Assembly (NCBI GenBank): GCA_023078555.1
Contig: CM041203.1
Coordinates: 4,362,538 to 4,426,537 of the forward strand
Direction of reading: 5' to 3'
Length of the DNA: 64,000 nt
Origin: Ulva prolifera
Lineage: Eukaryota > Chlorophyta > Ulvophyceae > Ulvales > Ulvaceae
Shown here: positions 1 to 11,500 of the stretch, piece after piece
Layout of the letters: each line of letters starts with the position of its first letter
Position numbering within the stretch: position 1 is the stretch's first letter
Translations under genes and position numbers: made by a program
The notes under the pieces: generated by a model
The model's input: the letters and a program-made list of their open reading frames with translations, nothing else
What the model was told of the DNA's origin: nothing
The model's database searches: none

Positions 1-872
1 GGTGTGTCCGCGCTGGAGCGCATGGCACCTCGCTTTTGATTTCACGTTCGCGTGCGCCGCATAGCCTCGCGTAGTGCGGGCAATGACTGACGATTGGTTT
101 CAAGTTTTCTTTAACTTAGGTGATAAGCTCTTATGATCAACGCTCTGTGCGTGTTGGTCGTGATCAAGCTCGATGCAAATACATTTTTCCAGCGGACGCG
201 TTGTCTGCAACAGTGTGACGCAGTCGACATGACAGTGAGCAACGAAGCTGAAAACTGCCCCTGTTCAGTTCGTGGCGCAGTCGCATGTCTGGTGCATCAG
301 GAGATTTTGCTCTGTGTTCCTCCTGCAGGGCGGTGAATGTCATCCGTACAGTCAGGTAGAACGGTAATAGTAGTTCGCCATCCGGAACCTTGTCAGGCAT
401 GTATTGGAACATGAACAGTAGCTATCGAGGTAGAATGTGTGTTGTGTGGTGGTGTCGGCGAACTCCGGCAAACGCAGCGTGCGCGCGCAACGCAACGTTG
501 CACCGAATACGTGCGCATGCGCTGTGGAACAAGGCATCCCGTTGCTCATGAGATAAACTGTTATACCGCGTGCTTCTCATGGCATTGAGAGCTCATAGTC
601 CATGCCGAGCGCCATGGTTTCGGCAACAGCTGGCCAGAGTGTGTGGCGTGTCACATGGCAATGGCTCCCCAGTGGCTCATGACACAATGATTGCCCAAGC
701 AGGGGCGTGAGAATTGCTCAGGGAGCAGGTCGCAGTGTAGACTATGTGTGGCGGATATCTTGCATTCGTGCAAGTGCTGATGGCGTGTGTGGCCACTGCT
801 GTGCTCGTTGTGCTCAGGCATGCACCTGCTGGTGTGCCACCTTCATGTGTACCTTACCACTCATGTGTGCAG

Positions 873-2585
873 GCTGGTACCGCAATCCCATTGGAGAGGT
901 GGCACGCATGCTAGACAAGTACCACCACGGTCACTACCGGGTCTACAACCTCTGCGCAGAACGCGGCTACGACGAGTCGCGATTCACCGGGGGCACTGTC
1001 ATCACCTTCCCCATGGATGATCATCACGTCCCACCTCTCCCCATGCTGTTCGACTTCATCAGGTGAGCCTCACTCTTCGAGCCTGTTTCCACATGCGGCC
1101 GGGGGTGGATGCCTTCCTGGTGGTTTGGCTGGGGTGTGGCGGGACGGTGTCGCTGTGGTGCAGGGACGCACAGCAGTACCTGGAAAAGGACACGGCCAAC
1201 ACAGCTGTTGTGCACTGCAAGGCAGGCAAGGGCCGCACCGGCATCTGCGTCGCCGCACTGCTGCTGTCCCTCGGCCGCTCCCACACGTGGTCGGCGGCGC
1301 TGGCACAGTTTGCGATCTCACGCACTGCAAACGGGGTCGGCGTCACGATCGCGAGCCAGAGGCGGTGGGTGCAGTACTTTGACATCGCGCGCGCGATGGA
1401 CTCGCTGCCGCCACACGCGCCGCTAGACCTGTCGTGCATCCGCCTCCACGGCCTCCCCCCGCGGCTGGCCCCCCGGCTGGTGGTCGTGCTGTCTCTCCGT
1501 GAGCACTCTGCCGGGAAGGGCTACCACTCGCGTGTCCTCGTGGCGGCCGGCCTCGGTCGTGGGTTCACCGCGGACAACGGGCGGTGCCCGGCCGAGTGCG
1601 AGTCGCACTGCGGCTGTGTGGCGGGCGCGCCCGCCTCGTCTTTCGGACAGCTCCTTTGCGGGGCGCCAAACAAGTCCTCCTCCGTGGAATCGAAGAAGCC
1701 CCAGCCCGGGCGTCAGCTGGCTCTGATGGACGGGGCACCCATCAAGCCTGCGCTGCGTGTTCAATCGGGGCAGGGGTGGAAGCTCACGCTCGTCAACGAG
1801 TCGACGCTGACTCTGCAGTTTGAAGACGAGCACGGCCACTACGTGCGCATCTGCCCTTGCCAGACTGCCCTGCACTGCCACTTGTGGTGCACCCCCCCCA
1901 TGCTCTGCGGTGCACAGACGGTGTGGAACCTCCGGGGGGGAGCCTGGGGACGCAGAGGTAGGGGTCGCTGCCCACTGCGGTTCAGACCGTGTGGCAGCGT
2001 GTGGCGCGCTCTCGACCTAACGGCAGCTGTGTGGCTGTGCAGGACCCATGCTGCCGCGTGGACGGCGACTTCCGGGTGCAGGTGTTTGTGGACTGCGCCT
2101 CGCGCAGCCGCAGCTTGTTCTGGGCATGGCACAACACAGCGTTCATGTCCGGGAGCACGTGCACGCTCACGCGGGATGGCCTCGACAAGGTGTCCTCCCT
2201 CGTGCCGGGCTCTGTCGAGCTGTCTCTGGACTGGCGGGTGGCTGGGGAGAGCCTGCCGAGCGCGCTGACGGCGGCCCGGGGCACGTCCGAGTCGGCGCTG
2301 CTCTCGCCGGTGCAGCAACGCTCCGAGTGCAACGCCGCGGGCGGTGGCGACTCGGGCTTCACGGACCCTGACACGCATACGGCGGCTGTGGCTAGCAGCG
2401 TTGAGGACCCACTTGGTGGCGGGGCCTGTGCACAGATACCTGAAGGTGCGGCGCAGAGTCGGATTGTGTGTGTTACAAGTGTGCGCAGTGGCAGTTGCAG
2501 CTGCACCCCGGTTTCTGGTTGTTGCTGTACACGTGGGTCGCCGCTCTCCAGCTGCTCGCTCGGCGTCAGGTGCTTAGTCTGTTGA
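873..2585 (+). CDS. PTEN: PTEN-like phosphoinositide/dual-specificity phosphatase (N-terminus missing)
   Basis: Three exons on the + strand: 873-1062, 1164-1842 and 2043-2585; all junctions keep frame. The first visible exon has the PTEN N-domain signature YRNPIGEV...YNLCAERGYDESRF. The second carries the intact catalytic P-loop HCKAGKGRTG (Cys codon 1216-1218, Arg six residues on), then the TI-loop equivalent GVTIASQRRWVQYF. The lysines flanking the catalytic Cys favour a 3-phosphoinositide substrate. The third exon matches the end of the PTEN C2 domain (DFRVQVFVD...FWAWHNTAF...LTRDGLDK). The middle of C2 is expanded and Ala/Gly/Ser-rich, and the tail after about 2270 is low-complexity with no recognisable PDZ motif. 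The exon encoding the PTEN start up to the first YRN is not visible in positions 1-872, where the acceptor at 872 implies a phase-1 upstream exon. Family call is firm; the C-terminal end could be refined by transcripts. Confidence 0.5.
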
Positions 2586-3356
2586 ATCCATGCGGTCGTG
2601 TCCTTACCGCCGCATGCGGGCCGTGCCCTTGCAGACAAGTGCAGCTGTCTCCACGGCCGCCTGCAGACAAGCAGCTCCTGCGTCGCCAGCGTGCGGGTCG
2701 CTTCGTGCCCGTTTTTCTGTCGCCGCCAAACGACCACTTCTTGCATCTGCACGCGTTGTGCGCGCTCGTAGACGCACAGCAGAGACAGCTCTCGCTGCGC
2801 ACTCTCCGTGTACGTAGGTTGGCGCTGACTCTTCCTGTGACCACGCACACGCTGCAATGGACATGGCAGAATTGTCAGCACTCGCCTGAGCGGCATGTGA
2901 GTCCTCGGATCGTGCGTTGCGGCGATTGCGTCATGGTCAGTGTCGTCCTCGCTTCTTCGCCTCGTTGCCACCGAAATGCACGCACGTGTGTGAGCCGTAT
3001 CGGTCTCATGCATATAATCTGTCAGCGGGAACTGAATCGTCACACTCGGACACGCGATCCTTGCAGAACGGTGTGCGCATGTTGCTGGGTTCAGGATCGT
3101 CATGCTCTTCGCTGTCGCGACGCTGGGCCTCGTTCGCTTTGCCCATGCTGTCCTCGACATTGTGGTCGTTTCGGGGAGCTTCGCCGCTGCCATGTAGGCC
3201 TTCGTGGAGTTGCACGTGGCGTGATTGCGTGCTCAGTCTGGCGGTGACACCTCAGCGCCCCGGCGGACACATGGTCCGAGGAAGGCACCAAATCTGTTGC
3301 CTCGCGGGCATCATGCCTGCGGCGAAGGGTGTAGCTGCGCATGTCTTAAAATCGTC

Positions 3357-3380
3357 GAAGCAGGTAGCACCGCGAGCAAA
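3357..3380 (+). repeat. Partial copy of the 44-bp dispersed element
   Basis: The 24 bases starting gaagcaggtagcaccgcgag match the 3' half of the element seen at 9336, 31641 and 63465. No flanking direct repeat is evident, so this may be an old, truncated copy. Confidence 0.5.
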
Positions 3381-4080
3381 CAGCGAGCTGCTCCAGAGCT
3401 GGCCAGGACAGTGCAGCTGTGAATGCGTGGCGGGTGTATCGCGGTGGAGGTGCTGTCATGCGAATGGCGCGCCTGTCTCGATCTGGCGTGCGTGTGGTGT
3501 GAATCTCGAAAGGTTGGCGCGACATCATGCCCTCGCTTGTTGTGTCCTGTGTGCACTACTGCTGACTGAGTTTCCACGTCGTCTGGCTGAGTAACGGGCC
3601 ACATGTTCGAGGCCCCAAGAGGATGCTTGAGCACCCATCGCCCCGTTCGCTGTGACTAGTGCTGACAAGGTTCCCAATTCAGGTACCCAGTTCACTCTCT
3701 CTTTACCTTGCTCACTCTGTTCCTCTTCTGAAACGGCTTCACACATCTGGTGACCTGGAGCCGAACGGATAGCAGCTTACACTTGGCCCCTGTGGTCACC
3801 ACTGTCAAACAGTCGCCTCCCATGACATGAAGCTGTCACCAGTCATTCCACTCCTATCTCCTGTGAAGTGAAGTGTGCTTCTCACCCCACCATCAGTACA
3901 CTGGATGTCTCTGTATTTATGACCAATGAATACACGGGGTGATGGTCATACAACAGGTCTGTTTGCAGTGGTGGATGGCACTGGATGTATGACCAACGCC
4001 CTGAAATTCGGGTGGTGCCATGCAGCCTTTGCGCCATCCCAACGCAACCACCACTGTCGGCCACGGCCACAGTCAATGCA

Positions 4081-4108
4081 GCAGCATGCTCCTTGCAGCA
4101 TGCTCCTT
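4081..4108. repeat. 14-bp tandem duplication
   Basis: The unit gcagcatgctcctt occurs twice head to tail. Confidence 0.5.
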
Positions 4109-4687
4109 GCACTGTACCAGACCTCAAGCCCACTTCAACGGCGGGGGAGCGGGGAGAGAGAGACGGCATGTGCAGCAGCAGTCCATGCTAGCTTCTGCAT
4201 AGGGCCATGCCTCCAGGGGGCACCCCTGTGAGAGCTTGAGTCATTGTGCCTCTCTTGAGTCATTCCTGGCGCATCATGTCAGTAATGTCATGCTGAAGCA
4301 GCCAGGGTCACCCCACCCCTCTCCAAAAACTGCAGGGGTTGGGGGGGCTTTCAGGGGTGTAAGCTCTACCATACACCCCTGGCACTACCACGCATGGCGG
4401 TCACAGCCACACATTATGCAACCTCATAGAGGCACACGCCTCCCTCCTTCAGAATGGTTCCTAAAACCAACGCGTCTCACCAAAAAAAAATACACACACT
4501 TGCGCAAACTCCGCAATTTTGAAGAAGACAACACAAGCCGCCCTCCTTCCTCCCCTCGTCTCCTGTTCTTCAGCTTGATGGCCCGCCTCACCCAGCCCGC
4601 CTCACCAAGCCACCCCTTCGTGCAGGGATGCTGCGGCGGCGCACTCCAGAGCCTGTGCCGACGCGCACCTCCAGGCAGCCCCCGGCC

Positions 4688-6614
4688 ATGGCCGGCGCCG
4701 TGGAGTCCCCCCGGGACAGCCCGGAGGACGGCAAGCAGCACGACAGCGACGCGATCGACCTCTCGCTGCTCAAGCTCTACGACGGACAGTGGATGGGCGC
4801 TGGCCACGTCACCGCGCAGCGGCACGACGCCGCGCGGCGGCAGTCCCTCCCCGCTGCAGACGTGCGCCCCTCTCCCATTGCCATTGCGCCATTGATAGTG
4901 TCTCGTGTCTCAGCGAGGGTGATCAGCCCATTTAGACAGGTTAAGGAGCCAGCTGACTGGAGGCTGAGACGGTTGTTATCCGTGTGTCCTACTCATGCCC
5001 ACGCCCGCTCCTGGGTGTGACTAGTGCAAGCTGCATGAGTTACCCAGTCATCCCCAGCATCTTGGCATGCCGCCCGTGGCATAAGCCATTGACTAGACAT
5101 GATGGTGGGTTGACCAGCTGTTGCTGCGGCAAACATCACTTCTGGCGCCTGTCAGGGTCATCGCTGACTCAGTACACGGGGATGTTCCTTTTGTCATATG
5201 CTTGTAGCCCGTGCTAGCATCCCTGGCATGCTCGTCGAGGGCAGCACGCAATCGATACATTTTGCACCATGTGCACCGTGCGAGCTCTTTGTCCTGCAGC
5301 CTCCCCACAGTGCGAATAGCGGTGCAGGCGACTGCGCGGGTCACTCTACACCCCTCCTGGGCAACCAACCACCTCCACCGCACCTCCGCATTCCTCAAGG
5401 TTGCCGAGGAGCGGCTCAACGGCAGCGGCGCGGGGCGCATGCGGAGCGTGCCAGTGCTGGACTCGTCCGAGCCGCTGTTCGCGCGCCGCACCGCCTCGGC
5501 GTCGGCCGGGCACTCCTCCCTGCCGCTGGAGCACTCAGCGTTTGCCGGCGGCGGCGGCAGTTCGATGCTCGCGGCCGAGGACTCGCACCCGGGGCTGCCT
5601 GGGATCCGCGTCAGCGCGATGCACTCGCACGCGGAGCCAGACGACAGCGCGGCGTACATACCCCCGGCTCACCCGCCGCCATCGCCGCTCGCCGGCGCGC
5701 TCTCGAACCCGCTCTCCGTTGGCTCCGGCATGTTTGCGCGCACGATCTCGCAGCCGTCGTTCCCCCACGCGTCGACTGGCGGCGGCAGCGCGCCGGCTGT
5801 GCTGTCTCCGCGTGGAGGAACCGCCGGGGCGAGCGTGGGCGGCTTCAGCGGCCGCAGCCAGCCCCACCACCGGGGCGCGTCGTCCTTCATGGAGTACTGC
5901 CAGACATCACAGACGTCTGTTGCGGATGAGCTGAGTGACGAGGAGGATAGCAACTGCGCACTGCTGCCCCAGCTGGATGGCCGGGGCGGCGTGGGGGGCT
6001 ACTCACACTGCGCGGGGGGCAGCGCGCACGGGAAGATCCCGCTGCGGCTGCCGCGGCCGGCGCCGCGGCGACAGCCGCGGCACAAGGCGGGGATGCAGAC
6101 GATGACGCGGGGCGTCTCTGGCTGCCGCGCCGCCACGTCGTGGCGCCTTGGGGGTGAGGCAGAGGCAGGGTCTGACTCGGAGGGGTGGTGCGTAGGGCCG
6201 CCCATGCCGGCGTCGCGCTCGCGCAAGCTTGCCCGCTGCGCCTCGGGACGTGACCGCGCAGCGGCGAGCTACAGCGGCCTGCGCACCGGCGGCGCGCTCA
6301 CGCCGGTCGGCGGCAGCCGCCGCCGCCGCCGCGGCGCGCGGGAGGCTGCTGCGCGGCGCTCGCTGCAGGCGCCGTGCGGCGCCTCGTCGGACAGCACGTG
6401 GCAGGGGCGCACCGCGCCGTCGGCGCTGACGTGCGAGGACCCGCTGGCGCCGTGGGCGGGCGACCCGGCGTCGATCGTCGCCGGCCTCGGCCACGGCGGC
6501 TCGATGATGTCGATGGAGGACTACATCGGCTCGGCGTCCGCGTTCTTCACGTCGGACGGCACCGGCTTCTCCGGCGACCTGCGGGACTCAATCTCCTTTG
6601 GAACCGTCCGGTAG
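4688..6614 (+). CDS. Unidentified, probably disordered protein
   Basis: Two exons are proposed: 4688-4861 (ATG at 4688; an ATG at 4628 is also in frame) and about 5400-6614, joined in phase 0 using a GTGCGC donor after LPAAD and an acceptor ending tcctcaag. The first exon encodes an acidic start (DSDAIDLSLLKLYDGQW). The second is long, Ser/Gly/Arg/Ala-rich and acidic in places (DELSDEEDSNCALLPQL), with two similar short motifs FARRTASAS and FARTISQPS that look like basophilic-kinase or 14-3-3 type sites. It ends MMSMEDYIGSASAFF...GTVR then stop. No catalytic fold is recognisable. The reading frame stays open for over 1.2 kb and its composition is unlike the other frames, so I believe it is coding; function unknown and the exon-2 start is uncertain. 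Confidence 0.5.
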
Positions 6615-8547
6615 CCGCCGTGGTGTTGGGAGCACCCTCGATCGCCACTGTGCGTGGTTCACTGCAGGAGCCTGGCCGTGTGGTACCGGCAGCCGGTCGT
6701 TCAAACCTTCTGCCGAGCTACATGTCGCCGGCTACTGGTGGCGGTCTGTGTTGTATAGCCGGGAACTCAGGCGTTGCCAATGGGGTGGCGGAGGTGTCTG
6801 GCCGGGGTCAGCTGGTCCTACAGGTGCATGGATCTGAAGGCTGTTTGACGTCACCAGCGCATGGTAGTGCGGTTGAAGAGCTGCACGAAGCAGGGGTGCT
6901 GGTGTATATGCGCTGCCGAGGCTGGCGTGTTTGGGAGCGTCGGGCGGATGCAGGGCTTGTTCAGTGGCCCGGCTCGAGCCGCCATGTCCAGCGATGCGTG
7001 TTCTGGGCGCGGGAGTATGTGGGCCGTAGTGGACGAGGGGCATGTTTCTTGGTAATTGCGCACGGCATCACGTTTCTTAGGTTGCTTTATGGGTCTAAAA
7101 TGGGGGAAAGGGGGTAGGCCAATCGCAGCATGTGATGGCTGGCGATGCTCCCGCAGCCCAGGCGTGGCGTGTCTGGAGGTGGTGCAGCTCTGGAGACAGC
7201 CCTGCAGAGCTTGTGCGCTCAGGATTGTGAGGTTGGGGGCGATTGAGCTGCAGTATGGCGGACAAGGGAGCCGCGCCGTGTTGAAATAACTGCCGCGCCT
7301 GCATCCCGGACGGTTGCCCGGGCTGCTGCGCGGCGCTGCTGATTGCAAGTCTTTTAGCATGAGTCTACCGGGGTATGTGGCACAGCATGTACAGGTAGCA
7401 TGAGGCCGTGTGTGCGGTATGTCGCATGGGGCCTCACAGGGCAGTGTCTCACACATGAATACTGTGCTGGTGATTGAACCCAGCGGATTTTTTGTGGGGG
7501 GAGGTATTATTAGGGGCCGTTTTGCGCGGCGGCGGATGCCAGGGGCAGATTTGTATTGCACTTGTGGTTCACGCACGTGTCTCATGCACGTGGCTCTGAA
7601 CGACTTCTCCGCAAGTGGAGTTGAGGTCTCCGTGTTTGAGGGGCGATGTCGTGCCTCTGCAGCTTTCGGGGCAGGACCGCGCGGTGGCCGGACAGGTTCG
7701 AGGGGCACGGACGGTCCGGAGGGGGAGGGGGTCGCCTTTTGAGGGGCGACCATCATGGTGGCATGGCCACCGGCCCTTTGTGAGGCATTGAATCGTTGCT
7801 GCTTGCGCGTGCCGCATGGCCCGGTTTGTGTAAATTTTACGACGGACAGCTCTTGCGAGCATTGTCTTGCTGACGAGCTTTTATTTTACGGCATGCCTCA
7901 GTGACGTTGTGGGGGCATCTGGCCAGCTGCACATTGATTCAGCCTGCCTATGTGTCTTATTTTCGTGCACAATGATTTTAGCACTGCCAAAGAGCGAAAC
8001 TGCAGCATTCAACTTGAACGATGTGGCGCCTTTGTACCACCCATGCAGCAGTGTGAATGATTTTAACTTCTGTTTGGCGTTTTGCGGTGCACACGCTGTG
8101 GGATACATGCTGCCTGCAAGTGCTGCTTGGTAGCCCTAGAACAGATGTCCTGCTTGGAATGCTCTTCAATGTGCATGGACACAGTGCAAGCCAACCTGGA
8201 TGTTCCCGGACACGCCCGTTCCGGCGCAGAGGCGCCATATGTTGAGAGTTTGCCTTGCATGTCGTCATACTCAGCGTATCGCACTCCGTATCACACGAGG
8301 CGCCCTGGAATCGTTCCCGATTTCGTGTCCGGTAGGCATCGTTCCGCTGCACCTGATGTATTCTGAATACCAAATGAAGCTTCAGCTTCAGCTTCAGCTT
8401 TGAACAATATATATAGCACCGAATATGGCGTACTGCAGCTCTGCAGCACCGCAGCTGTTGCACCGCTGCCCATGTCCACCTGCGCAAGGCCGGGATAAGC
8501 TGCGTGCAGTTGGCCACGTCAACAAGAACGCTGATCGTCGGGGACAG
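6615..8547. other. No supported gene
   Basis: Only unconvincing short open frames on both strands. A hexamer repeat lies at 8377-8400. Confidence 0.5.
8377..8400. repeat. Short (agcttc)n tandem repeat
   Basis: Four head-to-tail copies of the hexamer, starting at aagcttcagcttc. Confidence 0.5.
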
Positions 8548-11500
8548 ATAGATTCTCGTACCTTACGTTGTCGCTCGCATGAAAAGGATCCGGAGCCCTT
8601 CGACAGAGCATTCCAAGAGTCCTTGGTGGGTTCCGTCGTCGTGCTACACATGCAACTGGGCAACGTCTTTGTGGATAAGGAGTTTAGATGATCGCACGTA
8701 GAGCCCTGCACTATGAGCCTAGAATCTTTGCACAGTTGCTGTTCTGCACGTGAATGTCGTTGCAAGTGGCCTTGCATCTTGTACGGAATTGAGAAGGGTG
8801 AAGAACATGGCTTCCCACATCTCACGCACTTGCTGGCCCACAGGCCACGGAGCTTGGCGTCAAGGCCATCTACGAAGATGACCTTGAAGACGCAGAGGAC
8901 TGGGACGATATTCTCGAGGACACAGAAGATCCATGGATGCGTGAACCTGCAGGTACGTACCAGCACAGGCTGTCTGTGGGAGATGCCAACTGCAGACATC
9001 ACAGTGTATGGCACAGCAGTGTGCAGATGTGACTGCCAGGCTGCGGCACCTGCATATGTTCTGGGAGATTGACACGCTGGTTGCTGGCTGCAATTGCACA
9101 CACTTGGTCCGTGCCAGCTTACACCACCCAGATGGGGCCCCCCTGGCTTCATGAAGACAACAAGCTGGGGTGCAAACTTGGCCTCAAGTATTTTCCAGTA
9201 ACACCTGAACTGCGGGTTCATCTTACTTCGATTGTTTCCTATCTCCTGCCTCCTGTTGCCTGGTTGCTCAGATCCGTTCGCTTTGTTGGCACTGCAAGCG
9301 GCCCACGCATGTTTCTGCCCGAGCATCTTCTGTGTTACAAGGACAAAGCAAGCAAGGCAGGTAGCACCGCGGGCAGCAACCAGGGGAACCGCACACTACA
9401 CAACAAGCCACACAGCATCTTCTGTGTGAGCTGATCATATCAGGCTGAGGCACTTCGTGGCTGCGTGAGTGTACCTGCAGCTTACTATACGCTCCATTTG
9501 CCATGACAGCGTGACCGCGTGGCCACCTCCTGCAGGACACCACAGTGCCCTGTCAGCGGCGTGCGGTCGCCAAACAACAGCCTCCCTGGTGGCTGAAGGG
9601 TTCACAATCAAATTGAAACGTGTTGCAACCCAGCCCACAACCCAGCCTGCTGCCGCCAGGTCGGGTTGTAATGAACCAACCTTGGCATGTGGGCTACAGT
9701 CGTCAGGGTCCCACGGGGATCTGGCTGCCCACTCAAAAACGCTGCTCTCCAAGCCGCATCGGCGCATGAACACCTTCTGAAGCGCTGCACCCTCACACCA
9801 AACAGGCGGCGCTGCATGACGCCTCGCACTGTCTACGTGACAACTCGCCACACGGGCACACCTGAGGTCACTTGTATCAATCCTGCTTGCCCCCCCCCCC
9901 CCGCCCCCCCCTCGCCCGCCGTGTCCGGAATGAATGCTTTTGGTCACAGGGCTTTGAACTGCTCTTCAGTGCCCTGTCATGCAGCGGCCCGTGCTCGTAC
10001 ACGTAATTGTAAAGCAAAGTAAATCTGAAATTACCGAGCCGTATCCTAATGGATATTGACAACTCCGAATGAACGGGACTGCATTTGCCGAAGGGTATTG
10101 TACGTGATGCCATTCTGCCGGGGGCTGTTTGTGTCGTCAGCAATTGACCGGTGGTGACTGGGGATGTAGGCTACTGGCCGTATCGGCCGGGCGGAGGGGG
10201 GCCCCCTCCTGCAGGGGTCTCGGCCAGGCTGGTCAGCCCCCGTCCGACAGGAGGTCACAGCCGGGGCGCTCAGAGCCCCCCTCCTGCAGGTTCGTGGCTG
10301 AGGTGGTTCGATTCGGTGCTCCCTCGGTAGCCAGGGGCCCGCCGTTGCTGCTTGTGCGCGCCAGTGGACTGACCCACACCAGGGCTCTTGTCCTTTTAGC
10401 CCATACTCTATCGTTGTGTGAAGCCATAGATGCTGGTGTTGGTGTTGTCCTGGGCAGTGGCTGGCGAGCAGGCACGTGGTTCATCACCCCTTTCCAACGC
10501 GTTGCGTTGCCCTGAACCGCCGCACACCCCGGCGGCACTCAGGCCCCGCCCAGCACACCCAAGCCACCTGTTCTCAGGACCACCAAACTGACGCAAATGT
10601 CTGGTAGAGCAGGGTCCATGGCACAACTCAGCAGCACGGCTGCTGCCCCTATCTTCCTCGCATCGCGTCAAGATATAAACAAATCAATATCTTCTTTGAA
10701 CGGCAACACCTGCATGGAACGCCGACGTAGACCATGGCTGCTGGTCTTGAGACAGGCCGCAGCTGCATCTCTCTCTGTGTCTCGCATCGCTGAGTGTGCT
10801 ATGCAGGCCTCTACTTTGCCGGGGAGCTTGTGGAAATGCCCGAGGTACCACCAGCCCCTAACTCTGACGCAGGGACTGACAGCCCGGCCCCGCCGGCTGC
10901 TTCCCCCGCCGCAGAGGCGGGGGCCGCGGCGGCCGGGGCAGGCCCGACGGCGCCGGGTGGCTATGGGGCCGCAATCCCGCGCTGCACGCTGGGGCAGGCG
11001 GTGAGCCACGTGGAGCGCGGCGACGGGGTCTTGCTCGCTGTGGACGATGCAGGCGCGGAGTGCGGCTCTACTCCCTGACCGACTCCGCCACAATTGACTT
11101 GAACCGCGGCGTACTGGGTGTTGGCCAGAACTTACAGGTGTCCCTGCACGCGCCAACGGCTCCATATTGGGTGTTGGCCAAACATGTCATCCCACGCGCC
11201 TCTCCGCTGACATTTCTGAGGTGTGGCCAAGGGCCTGGCCGACACTGGGAGGGGAGGGGGGCGGGTCCTGGCACCCGTGCTGTAGGGACACGTACGTGCC
11301 GAGACGTGGCAGGCCAGCGCTGGCGCGACAGCGGCACGGCCCTACCCCACAGGACAGCCGTCTGGGTGCTAACACAACCGTGCAATCGCGGTCAGCAGAG
11401 CACACCCTGCGCAGCCAGTACGGCCTCTGAAACGCCCGCATTACCGCCCACGGCCTGCCGCCGCGCCGAGTGCCGTCGGCGTGCTTCGCGCGTGGCCTGA

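Larger units (their letters stand above)
2586..4687. other. No supported gene
   Basis: Several open frames occur on both strands but none shows recognisable protein similarity or phase-matched splice sites. It contains a partial relic of the 44-bp dispersed element (3357-3380) and a small tandem duplication (4081-4108). It probably holds the 3' UTR of the PTEN-like gene and the promoter of the next gene. Confidence 0.5.

Noticed and set aside
1958..2042. PTEN intron starting at gtagg 1958
   Set aside because: Phase does not match the exon at 2043; the gtgcgc donor at 1843 does.
1982..3193. 403-codon minus-strand frame antisense to the PTEN-like gene
   Set aside because: Shadow of GC-rich coding sequence; Arg/Ser/Thr-rich with no domain, while the + strand has clear PTEN homology.
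8394..9326. 310-codon minus-strand frame
   Set aside because: Overlaps phase-matched + strand exons; Cys/Ser/Arg-rich with no recognisable domain.
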